From Medicago truncatula (Eukaryota > Streptophyta > Magnoliopsida > Fabales > Fabaceae): a stretch of DNA of 64,000 nucleotides. The notes under the pieces were generated by a model. It saw only the letters and a program-made list of their open reading frames with translations, did not search any database and was not told the DNA's origin. The stretch is from NCBI RefSeq assembly GCF_003473485.1, contig NC_053042.1, positions 1,748,501 through 1,812,500 on the forward strand, in the 5' to 3' direction. The position numbers and the translations under genes are program-made. Position 1 is the stretch's first letter. Each line of letters begins with the position of its first letter. This document shows, piece after piece, positions 59,190 to 64,000 of this stretch.

Positions 59190-61740
59190 TTACTTCAGTT
59201 CAGCATTCATTTCATACTTTCGAATGTAGTCTCTGGATCTTATATCAGCCTGAAGTTCAAGTAACGAAAAATTGAAAACGTGGCAGTGGTTCATAGGCCT
59301 TTTTATTAGAGAAAAAAAATGTTATGGAACAATTACTTGATGAAAAACCAGTAATTGTGGTAAATCAATCTAGCTATCAACACCTAAACCTTCGTAACAT
59401 CTAACAAGGATTAATTATAAATGAGATACAGATAAATTTGACGGAGCATTAACATGATACTTTGCAATAAATATTTTGAGCTCAGTTACTAAGTGAAGGA
59501 GAACAAGTACGACGAATACCACTATATCTCCAGACAATATGACCTAAGGCTGCATGAGTCCCAAAATACAAAAGTGGCATTTTACAATAAATTGGCAACA
59601 AACAACTTCTGAACAAGAGAGGAGTCAATACTCAATACTACCTTAATAAAAGATAGAGGATTAAAAGTGAAAAAAAAGGCGTTTTCTATTTTGTGTTCTG
59701 GTTCACGCTTTTCTTGAAATATAACTGATAAGCTGTGAATGTGATGGTAGATGTATGTGTAATAAAGTAGATATCAAATTCTTTCAAATGAAAAATTGTT
59801 TTACCTGCCTAATTGGCTCAGGGACACGATACTTGCAAGTCATCTGAACAATCGCAATGGCAGTCTGGAGTGATATCCTGTGGCCGATTGATATGTATAT
59901 TGGCTTTATGGATCCCTGCGTAGATTTCATGGCCTGATAGCGGTTTGGAAAGAAGGGATGAAAAAAAACTAAGCATGCTGAATCAATATATCAATAAAAA
60001 AAGTGCACAAACACATGGAACTAGATTTTGGCAGCTAAAGTTCAAGCTTTATAACTTGCTTTTTTATGAGTATGGCACATACTATTTTCAAATAAGGACA
60101 AGTGCCGTTAATTCAAATTCTTACCGCTCCCCATGTACGCCCAGAGCAACCTGTCAAAGTAATAAAGTGTTTAGAAGAGTTTTCTTTGGCTTCTAGAAGA
60201 TTTCTCACTCTAGATTGATGGAGACCATCCACATGATGCAACTGCAAAATATACGGCTTAAGAACTTAGATATCTACTCAGTACTTCTTAATTCTTAACT
60301 ACAAAAACATCAGATAGAATCAAATCTCTAAATTGAAGAAAAAGGATGTGAGAATCTATATAGTGACATGAGTCTTTCCAAAATAGATTAGTGAGATTAA
60401 ACTAACATTCTTTCCAATCCCGATAGTTGGAAGATTGGCTTTAACTCCAATGTGACAAGCTAGTCCAAAACCTGCAAAAGTTAAAGGTTGCAAGCCAAAA
60501 CTTGTCAAACACGCGGATTAGCATGTTAAAAAAAAATTGTCACAACAATTATGAATATATGTAAAGAACCTAAAACGACTTCAACTTTCAAAGGATAGTT
60601 ATGCTGAATAAGAAGTTTTAATATCGGAAATTGAGTGATAAAAAGTACTTTGGCTGAAATGTATAAACTACCTAGTATTGCCTGAAATGGCATTGATCAA
60701 TCGGGGTAATTTTTTATCGCGGGTGAAATCAGTGTTCACAGCATTTTCAGTTACATTAAACATCAATTGCTATATTCAATGTTGATCAAAAATTGAAATA
60801 ACAGCCAGCCATTCTATAAATTCTGAAATGTTTTGTTCTAACAGTACAGCAACAAAAAACATGGCTCCTAACATTAAAGCTAAGTTGAACGAAAAGAAAA
60901 AAATCATGAATCACTTAAATTGATAAACAGTGCACAACTCTGTGCAAAATGTTTCTATACAGAACACACTTGCCTCGGGGATGAAGTATTCGATTTCCAT
61001 CAACCATTAACAACTGTCAACAACATGAGAATAACCTTATTATCAGATGATGAAAACATCAGTTACAATGCATCAAACTCTTATGACAATTACCTGAGGG
61101 TAGAAAGGACTGCCACTCCTTTTCATTTTCTCTAGAATATCTAGAAGAACCGGAGCCTACAATCGTAGATGCAATCAAACTATAACAGGTTAATTAAACA
61201 AACACTGCAAAATCCATCTGCTACCTTATCCACTACAAAATATATATCAGCTATAAGTTCATCAAGTAACATTTAATTTAATTTTAAGTAAACATATATA
61301 TTAAGTGGATAATAAAAAGAAAAATGAAAATAGAGAAAAGTAGAATAGAACCTCTCGAAAGGCAAGGAAGCCAGGGACATAAGGAACACGAAGAGTGACG
61401 AAAGAGAAATCCTGATAAAGAATTTGGAGAGTTTGAAAATCCAAGACTACAAGAGTACCACACGCTAATGATGGATAATGTTTTGAGAAGCTTATATCAA
61501 CGCCACCAACGTATCTTAATTCTTGTGATGATGATGGTAATTTCCATGTGAAATTATCTTCTGTTATTAGTTTTTCTTTTAGATTATCTTGCTCGCTGAA
61601 AATAAAAGGGAAAATAGATTGGTGATGAATATGAAATAAATGTTACTTATAAAGTTTGAAATTTAGAAATGTGGTTACGTTATCCAGTTTTGTTGATCTT
61701 GTTGCGATGAAGTTGATGGTTCTTCTTCGTTTTGTTCCAT
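59190..61740 (-). CDS. Endonuclease V (deoxyinosine/inosine-specific)
   Basis: Eight minus-strand exons (61679-61740, 61352-61595, 61094-61156, 60974-61013, 60407-60471, 60125-60241, 59805-59933, 59190-59249) join to 780 nt, 259 residues. The endonuclease V signature is complete. YVGGVDISF holds the first catalytic Asp, VPYVPGFLAFREAPVLLDIL the wedge and catalytic Glu, LMVDGNRILHPRGFGLACHI the second Asp and the His, and GIGKN with HVDGL the closing motif. Bacterial enzymes nick DNA 3' of deoxyinosine, and eukaryotic forms prefer inosine in RNA. The intron between exons 4 and 5 has a GC donor (CGAG then GCAAGT); all the others are GT-AG. No transit peptide is evident, so nuclear or cytosolic action is likely. 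Confidence 0.93.
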
Positions 61741-63283
61741 TGCTTTGCTTCAAATGAAGATACACCTAACACAAATAATGATTTCTATGACGATATATCT
61801 CTTGAAAAATTTGTCCAAAATAGAGGACTTTGAAAGGTAATTATGCAGTTATTTTATATTATTTAAAAAAACTATTATAAAAAAATTATATGGTTTTAAG
61901 ATGAAAAAAATTCACAAATGTTATATATTATTTTTATCATAATACTAACTCGAACATTTTGTGTGATTAAAAAATAATTAAATATAATTGGATACATTTG
62001 GATAATTGCATCATTTTATATTATTTATTATGGACATCAAACACAATGCACATATTATATATTATAATAAGATGTCCTCGTAAGCTTAACTTAGTTGATA
62101 AAGACAAATTCATAATATATGCAAGTCCGGGGTTCAAACTCATCCACCACAAAAAAAAAAGATGATATTTAGTTTTATTCAACTGTTAACCATATTCTCT
62201 ATATCCTATAGTTTAGTCGTAATCTATTTGGGGCTAGCCTAGTTGTTTGTTTGAGATCTTGAAGTTTACTCCTTACAGGTGGGTGGTGGAATTGATTCTC
62301 TCGAATTAGTCGGTCATTGGATCGGATAATGAGTTTATATATATATATATATATATAGTCATAAAAGACCCCACTTGTAAAAAAAAAACGATAAAGGGCC
62401 CTTAAGAATTTGACTAAGAAATCTTTAAAAAAAAAAAGAATTTGACTAAGAATATAAAAAAAGAAATAGGTAAAAAGTAATTCCATATTTATTGAATTTT
62501 TACATAACAGAGTGCACTTATTTTTTTTCTTTCTTTTTTTAAACACTACGTGCATTATTTGTATATTACTCGCAACACTCTAATGAATTAATCTTATTCA
62601 AATAACCCTAATCACTTTTAATAGAAGAAAGCATCAAATACATGATTTGGAGACACAACATATCATTCACAATGCAATCAAAAGTATGAGCAGCAATACG
62701 AGTTCCTATAAATGTTGTCTCCTGATGTTGAAAAGGAGTACTCCAAGATGATGAAGCCATGAGAGCTTGTTTGTTTCAACTTCTACATCCTTCAAAAGTA
62801 ATTATGGTAGCTTCAAAAGTCTACTAATTCTAATATATTTGGTTTCAGCTTCTCAAAATCAATTTTAATCTCCAAAAGCAATTCTGGTTGAAGCTACAAT
62901 TCCTAACTTTTAAGTTTACTAGAATCAATTCTCTATTAAATTTTATAATTTAATTTTTACAGCTCATTATTTTCCTTTATTGTCCTTTATCAATTCTCCT
63001 TCTTTTTGGTTTGTATTTAATTTGATGAACCAAATTGTATCAAAAAATTTAACGAACCAAATTAGCCTCGGAAAATATTTAGGTCATGAGTTACCAAATT
63101 TTGGATTTTTCTTTACAATTTTTCGGTTTAGATTTACTGTATTTTTTCTTTTACGCTATATTTTATCATTTTTAGCAACCATCTCTATTATTATTTAACT
63201 TAAATATATTTTTATCAAAAAATATAAAATACATAGAACAAATATTTTGTCAAATTTTTTTAGTTTAATGATCATATTTATTA
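61741..63283. other. Upstream region of endonuclease V and repeat-rich right end
   Basis: The first 60 bp hold the endonuclease V leader. Beyond lie a SINE scrap (62074-62158), a (TA)n run at 62336-62357, and a 62760-62950 stretch rich in TTCAAAAGT and AATCAATTTT. The last resembles a dispersed legume repeat and recurs near 63900-64000. A 51-codon minus-strand frame at 62615-62770 (MASSSWSTPFQHQETTFIGT) has no recognised motif. Confidence 0.35.
62074..62158 (+). mobile_element. Degenerate SINE copy
   Basis: CTCGTAAGCTTAACTTAGTT and GGGGTTCAAACTCATCCACC follow the A and B box halves of the local SINE family, then an A-run. AAGATG on both sides (62067-62072 and 62157-62164) is a possible short target duplication. 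Confidence 0.5.
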
Positions 63284-63752
63284 TTTTAAAATGGCTTAAT
63301 TACTTTTTTGGTCCTCTAACTATTTAATTGGTATCGGATTGGTCCTCTAACTAAAAATTGATTTATTTCGGTCCTCTAAGTTTCTCACTGTTACAACATT
63401 TAATCATTTATGTTAGTTTTATTCAAATAAACATTAGGGTTTGTATTATGTGGGTATTTGACCTCCTGTTTCACACATACATATGAACCATAACAGTTAC
63501 CAATAATATCAGTCACTATTTAATCAGAACACTTTAACAAGGCATATGACCAAAATGATACTAATAAATAAAGTTAGAGGACCCACATAACACAAACCCT
63601 AACGTTTATTTGAATAAAACTAACAGAAATGACTAAATGTAGTAACGATGAGAAACTTAGAGGACCGAAATAAATCAATTTTTAGTTAGAGGACCAATTT
63701 GATACCAATTAAATAGTTAGAGGACCAAAAAGGTAATTTAGCCTTTTAAAAT
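63284..63752. mobile_element. Mutator-type MITE with perfect 9-bp target-site duplication
   Basis: The 451-bp element (63293-63743) begins GGCTTAATTACTTTTTTGGT and ends with the inverted ACCAAAAAGGTAATTTAGCC. About 170 bp at each end pair. Shared inner blocks include GGTCCTCTAACTATTTAATT, AAAAATTGATTTATTTCGGT, CTCTAAGTTTCTC and ATTAGGGTTTGT. The sequence TTTTAAAAT stands on both sides (63284-63292 and 63744-63752). It has no coding capacity. Confidence 0.9.
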
Positions 63753-63782
63753 TAATATATAGAAAACTATATCCATTTATTG

Positions 63783-63887
63783 GAAAGGCCGCAGAGGATG
63801 GGAGTTTCTGTTGGGTGCCAACCTAATTGGGATGCTTAAGACTCTCCCGGATGCCCAACTTTTCTCTTGGCCTTATCAAAAAAAATC
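63783..63887 (+). repeat. Non-LTR retroelement 3' end fragment
   Basis: GCCGCAGAGGATGGGAGTTT to GGCCTTATCAAAAAAAA has higher GC than its surroundings and ends in an A-run. The TTGGCCTTATC-poly(A) ending resembles plant LINE tails. The fragment is short, carries stops and has no clear duplication. Confidence 0.35.
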
Positions 63888-64000
63888 TTTTTTAGTAATT
63901 ATACATTCAAAAACAATTTTGATCAAAACTATCTAAACAACATCCATTCCGCTTAATCAATTCTACATTATTGTATCCAAACATAAATCAATTCTCTCAA

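Noticed and set aside
62615-62770. A 51-codon minus-strand frame beginning MASSSWSTPF
   Set aside because: It has some protein-like character but no recognised family or splice partners, and it sits among repeats; not enough to call a gene.

Overview
This 64 kb window is AT-rich plant nuclear DNA from a dicot. Genes are split by canonical GT-AG introns, and the long intergenic stretches and introns are crowded with small transposable elements. The gene set, exon structures and tRNA-type SINEs fit a legume, perhaps a Medicago/Trifolium/Pisum relative. That placement rests on remembered family patterns, not on a search.

Layout. (1) Positions 1-1600, minus strand: the 5' end of a DEAH-box splicing helicase of the Prp2/DHX16 type, running off the left edge. 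(2) 1655-3360: a small MITE, then a 1.4 kb foldback element. (3) 4561-14150, plus: a complete 13-exon ubiquitin-specific protease of the UBP26 type, a histone H2B deubiquitinase, with element-rich introns. (4) 15094-15901, minus: a four-exon heterotrimeric G-protein gamma subunit without a prenylation motif. (5) 17274-19304, plus: an intronless plant mobile domain gene. (6) 19.3-25.3 kb: a gene-poor stretch with an RNase T2 (S-RNase-like) pseudogene, a copia fragment and a SINE with a 15-bp target-site duplication. (7) 25343-28895, plus: an organellar RsmH/MraW rRNA methyltransferase. (8) 30941-33487, plus: a DUF1997 protein. (9) 35103-39789, minus: a CWC21/SRRM2-like spliceosomal protein with a very long charged repeat tail. 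(10) 40-46 kb: several transposable elements. (11) 46261-47919, minus: a DUF1218 four-helix membrane protein. (12) 52236-55330, plus: a GH17 beta-1,3-glucanase with an X8 domain and a GPI-type tail. (13) 58.2-58.8 kb: a broken PEARLI-4-like gene. (14) 59190-61740, minus: endonuclease V with a GC-AG intron. (15) 62-64 kb: nested repeats, including a Mutator-type element with a perfect 9-bp target-site duplication.

The genes are independent housekeeping or developmental loci, not an operon or a defence cluster. Two themes recur. Spliceosome function is represented by the Prp2-like and CWC21-like genes. From memory, the gene order also resembles two separate Arabidopsis blocks: UBP26 with CWC21, and DUF1997, DUF1218, GH17 and endonuclease V. 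I found no convincing wholly new system. The most unusual features are the repeat-expanded CWC21 tail with its duplicated intron, a near-perfect foldback series, a perfect 37-bp palindrome, an uncharacterised 557-bp retroposon with a clean duplication, and the GC-AG intron.
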